64,000 nucleotides of DNA from Hofstenia miamia (GCA_004352715.1 SCFE01000103.1:831297-895296), one strand, 5' to 3'. Shown: positions 1-13,900, counted from the stretch's first letter. A program made the numbers and translations. The notes: generated from the sequence alone by a model not told the origin.

Positions 1-51
1 TATATATATAGTTTCTGATTGATATTTATGTGTAATTCTTTACTAGATTTT

Positions 52-351
52 ATGCCTATTTCCAAATTTATCTCTAATGGGCTACCTTTCATTATCTTTG
101 TAAGTGGTGGTGTAGCATTTCTCAAGATATTCACATCAATTCGCTACGATATTCAGAAAGAGAGACGAGATGCTCTTATCATGGATGATTTGGGATTTGA
201 GATAGAGCGAGAAAAATATGTATCGAAGTTCAAAATCAAGGATGATGAAGAAGACCTATCAGACTTAAAGGAAGCGCTTTCTTCAATCGATCTTGTTAAT
301 AACAAAGATTTGAAGAACAAACCAGTTCCACCACCTACATATAAATATTAA
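52..351 (+). CDS. COX16: COX16-like cytochrome c oxidase assembly factor (5' end uncertain)
   Basis: COX16 is a small inner-membrane mitochondrial protein needed for assembly of cytochrome c oxidase, where it helps copper and COX2 maturation. The reading frame shows the family hallmark: a Gly-Leu-Pro start followed by one hydrophobic segment (FIIFVSGGVAFLKIF), then SIRYD, then a charged, probably intermembrane-space tail ending in a Pro-rich stretch. The human protein has the same order, with a GVP, a membrane helix and QIRYD. The start is uncertain. ATG codons lie at 28 and 52, and a TAG at 44-46 could be a splice acceptor joining this exon to one outside the window. The length from either ATG (about 100 to 107 residues) matches the family. 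The stop is the TAA at 349-351. The match is recalled from memory, not searched. Confidence 0.85.
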   Translation: MPISKFISNGLPFIIFVSGGVAFLKIFTSIRYDIQKERRDALIMDDLGFEIEREKYVSKFKIKDDEEDLSDLKEALSSIDLVNNKDLKNKPVPPPTYKY

Positions 352-1394
352 AAATTTTACTATTATTTGCTAAAAAATTTTTATTTTTTAATGCTTATCC
401 TATCACTAAAATGTTAAATTATTCGAATTATTGAAATAGTTCAACTATTACATCTACATGGATTTGTATATTTGTTAAATATTTGAAAATTAATTTGAAT
501 TTTTGTATAATGTTTTATACAGGATTATTATATAACGCGCGCCAAATTTGCAACATCCGCCCTCCGAAATCTCTGAGTTATCAAGGGCAGAGTTGGAATT
601 TTCAACATGTTTAAAAACGTCTCAAAATGTGTTCGTAATTGTTTAACCAAATTTTTATAAATATATTTTTATTTTTAAACGACAGACAATTAACCGCCAT
701 GTCTAAATCAAAATGTGAATACGTATTGACAAAGCAATCACATAATGATTATTGAAATTATCCAGATTTTGCATATAGTAATCGTTGAGCTATAACGAAT
801 GGAAATTTAAATATTTGAATGTTCTGCTGACTACTTACATCAAATTTCTGGGTGTTATTTAATTCCTAAAAATGATTTTCGACTTTAATTTTGCTCGATA
901 ATATAGTAATAATATCGCGTTGTATGCATTTTTGAAATAAACACACCGCATTATATTAAAGGAATACGATATTGCGCAATGAAATTTTGAAACAATATAT
1001 AATGAGCCTCGGCTACCCAGAATATAATGATACTTAAACACATGAATTAAGCACAAGCAACAATTTTCAGTATTTCCTCATAAAAACTTTTTACCTCGAA
1101 AAAATATCTTATTATTTCTAAATTTGGAAAATTGGCCAATAATTCGCAGTTTTTATATACAAAATAATTTAAAATTCTTATACAAATCGGAATTAATTCA
1201 AATTCGATATCTGAATAAAAACTGCACTAAAAAATTGGCGGGATTCAAAAAATTCTTCGACTGGATAGGTAAGAACTAAGAAAAGTTTAAAAAGAAAAAT
1301 ACCGCTTAGTATTATAGGAAAACTACAAAGGGGTACGAAAAAATATGGTATTATATAATTCCCATAATAGAGCCATTTTTAAATTTATATATAA
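352..1394. other. Downstream flank of COX16, no gene seen
   Basis: AT-rich sequence with only short chance ORFs. It presumably includes the COX16 3' UTR. A small CG-bearing patch (acgcgcgcc near 535-543) stands out, but I assign nothing to it. Confidence 0.5.
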
Positions 1395-1700
1395 AGGGTG
1401 TGTCAAAAGTAGCTTGACATTTCAAATTACAGTAACTTTTTATTTATATGAAACCAAACAATAATATTTGAAAATAAACAAACTCTAATAAGGGGAATTA
1501 CAGATATATTAAAACAAATATAGTCCTCCATTCTGCTCAATAGTAAGTTCACATCTTGGTATCGTATTCTGGACAGCTCGATGTAATTTATCATTGTTAA
1601 GTGAATCAACTTCTTGTATGATCCTCTTTTTTAAATCATCCAGGTTGGTTGGAATGTATGTATGATATACCCGTAACTGTTTTAGTAAGTTACAATGCAA
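1395..1700 (-). mobile_element. Tc1/mariner-type transposase C-terminal fragment with possible terminal repeat
   Basis: The minus-strand frame 1509-1700 encodes VYHTYIPTNLDDLKKRI followed by a helix and a final NGGLYLF. This is the typical C-terminus of IS630/Tc1/mariner transposases (x-P-x-[NT]-L-x-[DE]-L-K-x-x-I ... NGG-x-x-x). Only the last 60 or so residues survive, and the DDE/D catalytic core is absent. About 90 bp beyond the stop lies agggtgtgtcaaaagtagc (1395-1413). It resembles the inverted repeat of the mariner at 25563 (cagggtgtaataaaagtaac) and could be this copy's terminal repeat. I did not find a partner repeat on the other side. The fragment is non-functional. Confidence 0.7.
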
Positions 1701-2666
1701 ATATAACTGACTGAAACCGAATGACTACCTGAAATTTTTTATCAAACTAATCAATAACTGGCCAACACAGAAAGTTTAATGACTGACCAACACTAGCATA
1801 TGCAGATACCATGAAGCTATTCAATCAAAATTGTGAACGTTTGTATTTTTATAATAACTAACTTGCAAGAAATATACTGGAAAATACACTTATAACACAT
1901 GTTGTGCATTCTGTTTTTTCAAAATTGTGTGATGTTTTTTTAAATTTTCATTTGATTGACGAAATTCTGTTCTTTGTGTAGCACTATACAAATAAACATT
2001 TTATTAAGTGAATAACACTTTGGTATATCGTTAAGTAATTATGTAAGCTATTTAACTTCTTTTGCCATCTCCCGTGTCTGTCCAATATACATTTTAGATA
2101 TTTGTAGGTTTTATACTATAATGATTAATTTGTCTGCAGTTCTTTAAAATTCAAAACATTATAGACTGTTCTATATACTTTATTGGTTGTTTAATGAACA
2201 TATTTGATTTAAGCCACATATTATGAATTATCTGGAAATGCTTACAATTCCTTTTAGTGTTATGTGTCAACAGTTCTGATCATGAAATATCAGCTACAAT
2301 TAATTTAGAAAGACATTTACTAGCTAACATAATTTTACTATGTATTTACTCTTTATAAATTCATTGTATATAGGTTTCTATTAAATAGTCTTTTAACTTG
2401 TTTAGGGTTAGACACAATTTTTATCTTTTTGAATCAATTGAATTTTGAGCTCAAGCTGTGAATTTATTAATGTATACATAGTTTTTAGATTACATTATTT
2501 TATTTTCGGGAGTACATTTCTAAGATTTTCTAATTTATACTTAGTGATATAATAGTTTAATTATTTTTTTAGTAAATATATATTTTCATCCACACTAACA
2601 AAATTTTCATTTTAGTTTATCATGTGAGCTACAATTCAAAATTTTTAATATATTGTTTTCAGTTTG

Positions 2667-2704
<38 letters not shown>

Positions 2705-3984
2705 CACACATAGTTAATGTAGGATATTGCTGCTACGGCATCATAACGTACTTTCAAAATTTTTCTTTGAATGGGACGAATTAAGACTAATTAACAATGG
2801 CAATTACTCCATGGTTACCAAATGAATTGATTTTGTTACTAAGCATTGTTTTTTTGAATGCTTTAAAATACTGGGTTTACTGCTTATAATTAAGTGTGTC
2901 TCATAATTGTCGTTCTCAACGTTTTACCCTGTCGCATCCTCAATGCAACATTAACACTACTCATTATCTTAATATTGATGATTTTCTCAATATAGTAGGA
3001 TATCGTCTGTACTTCCTAGATCAATTGCATTTGTTTATCAGGAATAAATTTCAATTTTCCTCAGGGGAATAAAAACGATGTCGCTTGCTGTCGTATTGGC
3101 AAAAATATTCTATAAGAAAATAAATTCATTCATCAATGAATGATATCATTTTGCTTTTGCAAAATTAAAAAGAATACCTAATCCTTATTTAAAGACACTA
3201 AAAAGTATTCACATGACTAACGCGGAGAAATTTGGAGAAGACAATACATTTTGTTTTTTTCGCATCCGCAACGAAATTGTTATTGTGGCCTTATGCACTA
3301 AGCAATAAAATGCTATAATCTGATAGACAAAAGAATGCGGTTCGCTAAAAATATTTTTTCTTATTTTTTGTGGATGAAACAGTAACTCAAATGAGAGCTT
3401 GCTGTGCACACCAGTCTTGTCTTCATAATGTGATAGGCTTTACTTAAAATTGGCATTGTATTTCTTTCTTTTTAATTTTTTAAATCTATTTTTGTTGTAC
3501 TATGTATTCCTATGCAGGTTACAAGTTCGTGGCCGCATTTATGTGTTCGTAGTCCTTGCATATATTCTTCAATTCTTAATACATTTATAACTTTACTAAA
3601 AATCATGTTTTTAATTCAGTGTTAACCTCATTAAGAATTTTATTGGAAATTTCTAAATGTTTACTTTTATTTCTTGATTTAATTATAATGTAAGATGTAC
3701 CAAAAATATAGCAAGCATAAGGCTACCGAGGGGAGGAAATCTTAATTTTGTATTTCCTTTAGATTCTCAAACAAGAAATCATTTCTCTTGAAGTATCAAT
3801 TTGTGACACCAGCCGAGTTTGTAGCAAACAACCCAATATTTTTATGAAACTATTTTTGCAACTTTTTGCATTTGTGCCATTTATCAATGGAGCTAGCATT
3901 TTTATTTGCTGTAAAGCAGCTTTTCATGGAATATAAAATTTGATTAAAACTACCCAAATATTTGCTCAAATATAAAAAGGAAAT
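1701..3984. other. Intergenic, includes (TA)n microsatellite
   Basis: No convincing gene. It contains a pure TA run at about 2669-2702. The remaining ORFs are short and have no recognisable motifs. Confidence 0.5.
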
Positions 3985-5507
3985 TTAATTCAATTTTCTC
4001 AATATTACAGCCACAAAATAAAAGTTTCGAAAAGTTTTTTCAGTCAGTGATGTTCTTCTTTCTGTTAGAACGTCGCCATATTTGCTGAATGTTCTTTCCG
4101 TATAGCAGTTTTGGATCGCGCAGTTTTCTATAAGAGCCAGGTCTTCGGGGGACCACTTTTCTAAATTGCTAGTTTTTTCCTGTGTTCTTATATACTTGCG
4201 AATATTCAGAAATCCTTGGTTTTTTTGCAATGACTGGGCCAATTTGCCCACAGCAACTGGGTCACCCAGTTCAATTTCAAGCTCATCGAGTTTTTGTAAC
4301 GTATCCATCGTTGAGTTCTGTTTTTCAATTACCTCTATACATACAAGAAGCGGCGAGTAGCTACGGGTTATTGTGTGGAGTTGAGTTGCTTTAGAGTGGG
4401 GACATCTGTAAGAAAATTCTTGGCAATCGGTATGCGGGCTTGGTCATCATCGACGAAATTCTCCGCAACTGTGAGTACTTTTTCGTGGTGCTCGGATAGA
4501 TCCTGGGCGGTTTTTAACTAAGTGCACCATCTCGTTATGACTGGATTCGGTGGCACGTCGGGATTTGCGTTTTTGAATGTTTGAATTCTTTTTGGCGATT
4601 TTTTTAAGACTTTTTTGACAGCAGATACAAGCTCATTCACATTGGGAAAAGACGACCTAAACAAAAGAATTTTAAAACTATGAAAGATCGAAAAACACAA
4701 GGGAAAAATCGGAAAAATGTTTGAAAAATTTAAGAAAGTTACCTGGCGGTTTCAGCAACAAGATGTAACGAATGAGCCACACGTGTGATGTTAAGGCATT
4801 TTTCGTAACATTTTTTCATATAACTTGCATCATCAGTCAAAAAAGCAAGTAATTTGTCGAAATTAGTGGGCCCACGGTGCTAAAATTTGTCTGTTTCAAA
4901 AAACTGCAGTGAAGGAGATAAGTTTTCATTGTGTAAAGATCGCCAGCAATGAAATTCCTACCTAACACTTGCACATATCAGTTGTTTCAAGTGGGATGAT
5001 CGGCAATTTCCGCGCGTACTCTCTGGAACTCACCTTCATACGCTCTTTCAACATAGTTGCTTCTAAGCGTTGGTCCTGACGGAAGTGTCATTTTTGTATA
5101 CTTTTCGAGGCACTGTCGAAGGCTTTTATTGTCTAATTTTGCGAGAAGAATATTGTCAGACATAAATGTCTGGCAGATGTCGTAGGAGAAGGTATTCCCG
5201 GTATCAGGTTGTCTTTGTGATAGTAGATAGTTTTTCTTGTGCTTTTCACTATTCAAGTGCTGAGTAACCTGCTACCGCATAGTAAAGCTGATTTTAGTGG
5301 AACAGGCAGTGCTTTAAATACAGAAGGATTCTCGGCTGCGAATATTGAGGCCCTTTCTAAGGTCGTTAAAGCCTCTTTTGGCATGGCTACTATGTTAAAG
5401 ATCGACTTGATTACAACACACGCAATTGATTGAATATTGTAATATTGACAATCAAGGATGTGCACGATACGATACAAATTGCTTTGAGGGATTAAATTCA
5501 GCTCCAA
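3985..5507 (-). pseudogene. hAT-superfamily transposase pseudogene
   Basis: Read on the minus strand, the pieces appear in the order of a hAT (BED-type) transposase. Near 5507-5250 is an N-terminal part ending in a QVTQHLNSEKHKKN zinc-finger-like stretch. At 5250-4990 comes the LRQCLEKYT..TLPSGPTLRSNYV segment. At 4850-4740 comes LTDDASYMKKCYEKC..RVAHSLHLVAE. At 4665-4500 comes FPNVNELVSAVKKVLKKSP...VITRW, and at 4180-3985 the C-terminal dimerisation-like TERTFSKYGDVLTERRTSL. Several frame changes and in-frame stops separate them. A GT..AG pair around 4740/4660 lies between the VAE and FPNVN parts and could be a relic intron. The coding blocks are collinear, so this is one decayed copy. A domesticated gene is less likely because of the stops. 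Confidence 0.75.
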
Positions 5508-7843
5508 TCGTGAATTGGTAGCAAATTATTTGAGCAAATATGTGCTTTCAAATTTGACCTTGAATATTTGAACAAATATGTTATGTGAACAAATACAAAT
5601 CCCAGCTCTGTTTATCAATTATATTTACAATCTGTTGTGATTGTTTTCTGAATGCCTACCATATGCATATATTGCTTTCTGCCTATATCTTACTTGTTTT
5701 TCCTAATATCCTTCTCTGCTGTGTTTTCTTTCATCATTTTCAGTTGCATTTTGGATTCTAGCATTGAAACGTTAATCTGCTCATCACATTTGTATGCACA
5801 AATAATTGCTTCAGCTAATAATTTTTCAAATAATGAACATTTGAGTTTAAGCAGAAAATTTCAATTTATATTTCCATTAAATTCTGTTATTTAGTTCAAG
5901 TTCTTCATTTTAATTTGTTCAACTGCAAATATAAAATAAATTAGCATCATTCATTACTATAGTCACCAAATTACAAACAAAAAAATCAATAAATGTAAAT
6001 TAATGCATTGAACAATATTTGCTGTTTTCGATTCAGTTGTAACTCGCAGTGGTTTTGTAGGTCGCAATGGTTTTGGACATTTTATATCTGGGGTATAAAC
6101 AGTTTTAAGCTTAGAATTATCACGGAACTTATAATACACCTCACCAGCCTTTTCTACAGGCAGCATTTATATTGGTTTTATTTAAAAGACGATTCTGTAC
6201 ACTGAATATTTTTATTCTTCCTTTTCGTATCTTTAAATTCTGTTTCGGTTATTTCCGTCCCCTTTAAAGCCTTTTCTATATAAGACCTATTGCTCCAAGA
6301 GGTTTTATACGATCGCGCTAAATAGTTCTATGACAAACATATCTTGAATTTTGGGAATAAATCAATTTCAACTATTTGTAATCGATTAAAACTAAACTAT
6401 ATTACATAACTTTTTCTTTCATTTAATGGAAGTTTCATGCTATTTCCGCCAATTATATAGCTATGGCCTTATGCTGTATACTATTGTGTATACATGCCAT
6501 TTTTAATTATGCAAAATACTAAAAATGGTTGTCTGTAAATATTCAATTCTAATTTCACATCGTATTTTAGAGTGATTGCATTACAAGCGTCATAAACGTG
6601 GCACATTAATTTAGGCACATATTTGTGCATTCAATTTGGTCGCTCGGCTGATTTAGGGTTATTCAGTAGGAGTCTTGCATAGGTTTTGATGAATCCCAAA
6701 AATGAAATTATTTCATCCAAAGCCAGAGTTACTTTGGAAAAAACATCATTGAGGTTTCGCAGAAGGGACAACTTTCGCAAAAAATACTAGTATAGGTTAA
6801 ATACACCAAATTAGCAAGTGAGCTAATTCGATCGTGTACTAATATGTTTGTGGTCTGCTAATCATGTGCCATATTCATTATTGTTGCAGGAGTACATCCG
6901 GAAGTGTCTTGTATATTATACTTTTATAATATGGCCACACTTAGATGTCCGCGTCTTATTCAGGACAATTATTTCTTTCAGCTTTGTCTCCGATAAGTCG
7001 ACCACTTATGAAGTTTAGTTGATATGGCTTTAGTGAAATACTAGGTCTTGCTTTCTGATGACAAGGTTTGCAAGACTCCTCGGAAAGTTCTCTGTCGAAA
7101 AGCAAGTTTGTTCTTGATATTTGCTCGTATTTATGATTAGAGGTAAAATTGAACTGCATCTATCTGGGTTTAGTTGAAGTTTCTGCAAGTTCATTAATCC
7201 TAAACGTACTAATTCAGCACATCATCTCGTTTTTTGTCCTTAACTTTGCTTGTAATTATTTTTTAGCTGATTTTTTATGACTTTTCCTAAAAACTATATG
7301 GGAACAAGGTAAAGTTTAAACGAAATAATTTGTTTGAGCGGTGCCTGTGTGAAGAATATGTGAAAAAATTTCATTTAAGAAAAAAATCACCAGTTTTTGG
7401 TGCAACATGCATTTAAAATAGACAATTTTTGATAGATGTCGATTTTTAATACAATTAAATTGATTGAATCCTCAAGTCATCATTGTTTAGGGTCAGGGTT
7501 GTCAAAAAAATGTTAGGGTGTTATTTAACTAAAATTATTTGACCTAACAAGAACACCTGCTAGTGTGTCATTATCGATACATAAGTGGCAATCATAAGTC
7601 ATAATATTTATGCGTGTAGTTTATTTCAAAAACCGAAATTCATTACTTTTTTTAAACATCACTGAGAAGTTTTATTTTACAATTACGAAGTCATAGTTAT
7701 GTTCCGCTTCCAAAAAAAGATTTACCAACACGCTGTGCCAATTCACTAAGCAATCGTTATATATCATATAACTATAATTGACATCACATCAAGTAGTCTG
7801 AAAATACTTTAAATGGCGTGCTGATTAATCTTTAACTGAAAAC
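5508..7843. other. Intergenic, no gene recognised
   Basis: AT-rich sequence. ORFs at 5652-5894 and 6956-7159 (minus) are short and without motifs, and I treat them as chance. Confidence 0.4.
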
Positions 7844-8371
7844 GGAGATTAGTTATCACAATAGGACAATACACTGTTTATATGAACATGTAATTTAGAT
7901 TATATTATTTCCATTTAAACAATATGGAACGTCTTCTTAAGTTCACAACCTAAGATGATTACGTTACGATATTATGTACATAAGTACGACATTTTTATGA
8001 ATGCAATATCAGAAGATAATGATGAAAAATAACTCTCTGCTATTGAGGAAGACAGTCAATTCAATGTGGCTTAGTGTAATATTATTTGTGCTAAGTTGTT
8101 ATTTTNGGAGATTAGTTATCACAATAGGACAATACACTGGTTATATAAACATGTAATTTAGATTACATTAATTCCATTTAAACAATAAGGAACGTCTTCT
8201 TAAGTTCACAGCCTAAGATGATTACGTTGCGATATTCATAAGTACATAAGTACGACATTTTTATGAATGCAATATCAGAAGATAATGATGAAAAATATCT
8301 CTCTGATATTGAGGAAGACAGTCAATTCAATGTGGCTTAGTCTAATATTATATGTGCAATGTTGTTATTTT
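7844..8371. repeat. Two tandem near-identical copies (~263 bp) joined by N
   Basis: The sequence beginning ggagattagttatcacaata at 7844 recurs at 8107, immediately after the single N at 8106. It runs for about 260 bp with scattered substitutions (for example tacactgtttatatg versus tacactggttatata). The repeat starting exactly at the N argues for two alleles laid end to end by the assembler rather than a true tandem duplication. Confidence 0.8.
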
Positions 8372-10392
8372 TGTTGTAAATCTACATGAAGGTTAGTGTT
8401 TGACGTAATACATATACATGGATTTATACAATAGATAGAAAATTCTCATCACTCAATAGGCCTAATGCATTTCAGGGCTGTAAATGGGTTGGATTAACAA
8501 ACACCAATACGTGGGTTACGTCATATTTCTTGCTACTTTTTAGGTTGTTTCACATATATATATATATATAACCAGTACGCTATTCTCATGCGCTATTTAA
8601 TGCTGATTTTTATTTTAGTTGAATTTAGATGCATGAATTACAATGAGCTACGATTTTAAACCGCAATGCATAAACCCTTAATGCATAAACAATTCTTAAT
8701 TAATTCATTGTTTATTTTCCGAATTTGGAACGATGAAACTTAATGCACAAAACTATTCACAAAATAGTAAATGTGGAAATATAAAATTGTTTTGCAAACA
8801 TTTGCTTTTATTAATGTGGTTTAAGCTTTACCAATTGACTGCCAGAAAATTTAAATCCCTGTCTTTAGCAGGAATATGTATTATATAAAAATGTATTTTC
8901 ACTTTATTTACAAATTGTTGTGAAAATTCGTACCAACATATATCGATGATTTGAATCCACAATATGCGTTTAGTCCTAAAATTTAAAAATTACAATATAG
9001 ATCCATTTTCTCTCTGAATTAAATAAATATATATACTGATTTAATTTAAAACCAAGAATGTAAGACGAAGTTTAAAAAGTTTGCGTTATAGGCAATTTGG
9101 ATTCTTAAATTCAATTGCGGATTGTGACCCTTTGAGTTCTGCGTAGTTAAGGAACATGTTGAATTTTACAAAATAGGTATTTACGATTCCAGTGTTGTAT
9201 GATTCTTCCTGATTAGTGTTTTGATGAAATCGTTTGCCGTTAAACGCAAAATGAGTGTCCCCTTGGATGTATGATCAATAGACGATCTTTGAACTTTGTG
9301 ACAATTGTTGAAATTGCCGCGTCAGTTTTTATAGTCCCATGTCGGCGTTTTTTCAAATATCAACACTGCCGGTCAATATTGACCACTTCGATGTTTTGTC
9401 TCTTTGAGTTGACTCTGTTGTCAACACCATTTTATCATTTGTTTGTTGATTCATGGTAAGTGCAGACGTAGTATTTTTTCTCTTAATTATCTTTTCAAAT
9501 TTGTTTAACTCTCATATAAAGTAGTTACCGTTTTAAATCTGATATATTAATCTTAATAAAAAATCTAGCAGAAAAACATGTTTTAAATGTATTGAATTAA
9601 ACATTTTCCGCACTTTTGTATTGCTGACTTAGATTTTGCAATACATATACAAGGATCAGTGACTAGTCCTTCCGGGTGTACCCTTGGTCCAAATCCCCTC
9701 TGTGCTATGCCTTCGTCATTTGAGAGCACAACTTTGTGTCGATAACGCTGTTTTTTCTATTTTTTTTATCAAAAATAAGTCATTAATGCAGTTTACTTTA
9801 AATTTTTATAGTACTTTGTTTGAAAAAACGAATAAATATTACGGCATTATTTCAATGGAAAACGCAAAAAATTGCCGTTGATGTCTACCACACAAGCAAC
9901 GTTATTTGTATCTGATATTAGATCTAAATTTATTTTTTCAGAGTATATCAATTTGAGTTTTTCAAGCAAGCCTCTTATTGTATGTCTGTTATTGGATGAA
10001 TCATGCAATTGTACGCATCACTCAATTGTTTGTTCTTTATTGCCTAGGCATAGCAAACATTCATAAATGAATTAGAAAGATACGCACTATTTTTAACTTA
10101 ATGACATCACATTTTCAGTTTTCTCATTCGAGTGAAATTAATCTTAACTCTATTTTAACTCGCCCCCCCCCNACTATAAACAAAGTAAAGAAAAAATGCA
10201 ACTATAATGTGCAAATCAATAACACATTTTATTAATCATCAGTCTTCTGAGAAATTAGCAAGATTCACAGTACTTTCATTTTCCATAAAATTGCCTTTTA
10301 CTAACTTGCTAACAATTTTTCGGTATTTTAAGAAATACCTTAAATACAAACAGCTTTTAACTTTGTTGGGGAGAACCCTCTTTCACATTTTG
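8372..10392. other. Intergenic, (TA)n at 8551-8571
   Basis: No gene recognised. It contains a short TA run at 8551-8571 and a poly-C run ending in an N at 10172. A possible relic of a pogo/Tigger DDE domain near 9218-9459 is too weak to call. Confidence 0.4.
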
Positions 10393-10987
10393 TTACTGAG
10401 GAATAACCCCCATTGCTAAAGAGTTCTTCATCATTTTTTGGCCTGAGGTGATTCGAAAAACGTCAATGAATGACTTGTGTATTGAGCTGAAAACTACTTT
10501 GTCCTTTTCAGTATCTCGATTTTTGAGGCGGCTACTTTCAATTTGANCATCTTTCTTAGTCTTCGGACTCTTAATATTAAGGATCATTTCTCTTGCATTA
10601 TTCTTCATCTTGATTTCCCTTGCTGAATCTGTCTACCCAAAAAGATTACTTCTGTTTTCAGAATTTCGCATTTTTTCCATTTACACGTAGTTTTTTATCT
10701 AATTTTTCTAAATGTTCCTCTATTGTATTGCTTGCAACTAATATGTNTTCAATTTGATCTGGTATGCCGGTATCGATTATAAAATTATACACTGTTGATT
10801 TGATTGTTTTGGCAAAGTCCATCCAACTTTTCCGCCAATCCCTCAAATTTAGATTTTGGGCATTTTCAATATCAGTAAGCGACTCAATTTTAGATGGGAG
10901 ATCAATTCCTGTTAAATAAGCAGCTGTAAAACATAGCTCGAACAACAATACAACCAAAGTTGTACCTGACAAAACTCGAGAGGACAA
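10393..10987 (-). mobile_element. Degenerate Ty3/gypsy-like reverse transcriptase fragment
   Basis: On the minus strand, ILVASNTIEEHLEKLDKKL (about 10750-10700) resembles the segment after the YxDD box of gypsy reverse transcriptases (DDILVAS..EEHLEHL). After a frame change, CKWKKCEILKTEVIFLGRQI (about 10690-10635) matches the usual KC-x-F-x-K-x-E-V-x-FLG motif. Further on, ILNIKSPKTKKD (about 10580-10550) matches the I-x-N-x-P-x-PKTKK region at the RT/RNase H junction. Two Ns fall in the middle. The N-terminal 80 residues of the longest ORF do not match RT and may be unrelated sequence. No LTRs were seen. It is certainly broken. Confidence 0.5.
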
Positions 10988-13900
10988 GGGCTATCTGCCT
11001 TGCAATGCTAGTATCACATTCTAGAAAAAAAGTATGGCACAATAGAATGTAAAATTAAAATACTTGGCCCACCAATCTACACAAAACCAATGAGGCGAGC
11101 ATTCATCCCCACCCCACGAGGTCCATGGAGAGCCTCACCCCACTGGACAAGCCTGCCTATAATGCAAATACAGCATAGAAAACATTTTTTTTGCATTGAA
11201 ATTTATGCATTGGCTTTAATTTATAGCTTTACATACAAAATCGTTATTTTTAAAACTCTCTAGAAATGTCAATTTTTCATGAATTTTTTTAGAATCGCTT
11301 TAACTTTGTAACCCTTGACCCTATTTGCATAATTTTTGCATCAAGGTTGCAGAACAAGTTAAAGAAAAAAGTAATAGAAGGATAGTTTATTTAAAAAACG
11401 GTCTCTGTGTTATATCTAATAATAGGATGAGGTCAAATCGGCCCTCAGGTAAATTTGGGTTAATAATTTACAGTTTACAATTTCTCAATTATAGATGTTT
11501 CGAAATATTGGTGTGGTAAGGTGTACATCTTTCAAGATATTAGGAGGTAACTAAGTAGTTTTGCCTTTACTATTTGCAAGACTATTATAAGTGGTTTCTT
11601 CAAATTTATTTTAAATGAATGAAACACATTTGTGTCATTCATAAATTGTTGAAGTGAACTTTCGCGGTGGTGTTGCGCTAGCTTGAGTATGTGTAGGCGC
11701 GCTTAAACACAGTTTACGAACCGATTTGTGTATTAGAATTCCAGTTTTAATTTTCTACCGTTGTCAGACACCTTGAATTCCTCCGCGGTTTGAGTGCGCA
11801 ATATCACCGCCATCTGCTTTGCATCAACCTCAACTAGACTGTTATTTATTTTTCCAATGAAATATAAGGTAGGTTGTTTCATTCATGTTATTCTATGCTA
11901 AACTAACTGCCGCCAACTTTACATGATCACTCTCACCGCTTAAACTCAATAAACTTTGAGATCAATTCGACTTTAACTCCGTTTTTATTGTTTCGATTCC
12001 GATTGAAATTTAATACATTTAAAATTATCTCCATTTTATTTTCCTAAATTTAATGCTAATAATCCGTTATTATAGCATTGCAAATCAAGAATTCGAATAA
12101 AAAATCCGCTCTGTTAAAACTTTCAAGACCTCTTTATATAAGTAGACATTTAGATATATGGTTGCATATTATTGCTATAACTAATATCGAAGTTACGAAT
12201 TTATCTTAAACCGCTTATGCTATTTTAAAAGAAACCATTTTCCAGGTTTTCAAAGAAGTTTCACCAACATATTATGAGATGTATACTCATTTATTGTTGA
12301 ATTTTCTCGAATTTAGTGTTGAAAAGTTGTAGTAAATTTTATTTCTGCGCCTAAAGTACATGAAAAACTATTTGTTCATTGAAAACATTTTGGAGGCTCT
12401 CTATTTCTAGTGTTCAAATGATCAAGAGGTCAAAGGCCCATCTTTTCATAAACCATCCAAATCCATTGAGGCGTAAGAGAAAAGAACCCATAAAAATTTT
12501 CCAAATTCCTGAGCAGTCAAATTTAAGTTATGATTCGCTTTCTATTTTAATAATTTAAGCATTTTCAAAATTTTTACACGCGTAAATAACTTTTGCAGTT
12601 ACTTTTAGCATCTAAGTAAAAATTTTCCTGGTTTTGCCAACTCTCCCCAAATAACTGATGACAAAGTTCGTATTTAATTAATTGAACCGCGTACAATTGA
12701 AACTTGTTCAATTTGCGATTTGACAGTTGTAATGTTTGTGTTATTTATAAGTAGTTGACTTACCACAGTTAAGTTTATCGCATGGCATGCTTATTTAAAC
12801 ATCACCATTCCGTCTTGAGAGCGTCATTTTTCAAATGTTGAACTTCACTGTTGAGGATTTTTGGGTTCTGTTTACTTACACTTGTTGTGACATTTCATGT
12901 TTCACTACTTGTAAATCTATCTTCTTGATAATGTTACACTTAACATGTTTACTGATCGCATTTCAAGTGGATTGCATTTGCTATGAGCACTTGGAACTAA
13001 TTTATTTCATCTATTAATGAGTTACTTGATCCCCTTTCCAATTTAGTGCAATCTTATTAATTTCGGGTATATATTTTTTTAAACAGACATAACAATCCTT
13101 GGCAAAAAATTTCCTTTAAAGAAATTACGTCTCGATTATTGTACACGACTGATAAACCATCTGATACAAAAATATTCAACAAAGCGCCTCTCAAAGATTT
13201 AGAAAAGTAATGTTTAACATATTTACTCTTATCTTTCATTCTTGTGTGTTTATATTTGGCTCTGAAATATTTTACTCCTGTGCTCCCTATACAATTTTGT
13301 TATATTTTCAACACTAGGGTGAGTTTTGTTTTTTTAACAACACGGAATTCTTCAATATTTTGCCGTTGGTTAAATGAGTGTTTATACGTAGAGTATATCA
13401 ATGTATCGAAGTTGCTATGTTCTGCCGCCATTTAATTTGTATTGTTTTTGTTGAGGATTTTGTTGGTTCTCGATAAAATATTCCGAGTATGTAGTACATT
13501 GTAATCCTATACCATGACTTCCGCTTGCCCACACTATCCAAAGTGATTTAATAGCGAAATCCTTCGTGCTATTTGATACAAATACCCGCTGAAGCATATC
13601 TTCCCAGTCCCTTTGAAATACTTAATCTTATGGAAAGGTAACTGGTAAAGATCTTTGTGAGAAACATTTCAAAATGGAATGAACAAAGTCATCTCAACTT
13701 CTTATTTGTCAGACAATGCAATGACTTAAACCATATTAGCTTGAAAATATCAGAATTTTCCAATTTTGTTTAATGATTTTCAATCACAGCTAAGCCAAAT
13801 GAATGTTTTGCGCACTAATATGTAGCCACAATCAGGAGAAATTTCCTGGACATTAACTTACTTGAGGTTAAACTTGCAGGCACCATGAAGACCGTCAAAA

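Noticed and set aside
4987-5256. Considered as a separate BED zinc-finger host gene
   Set aside because: The flanking minus-strand blocks are collinear with a hAT transposase, so it belongs to that pseudogene.
9195-9459. Possible pogo/Tigger DDE fragment (CFDE..., then NRRSLNFVTIVEIAA)
   Set aside because: The resemblance is limited to a short FDE and a TIVE-like stretch, with a stop between them and no second motif. Too weak to annotate.
13057-13597. Minus-strand ORFs ending NQQNPQQKQYKLNGGRT and containing SKYVKHYFSKSLRGALL
   Set aside because: Considered as a transposon relic, but no known motif order could be found in any frame.
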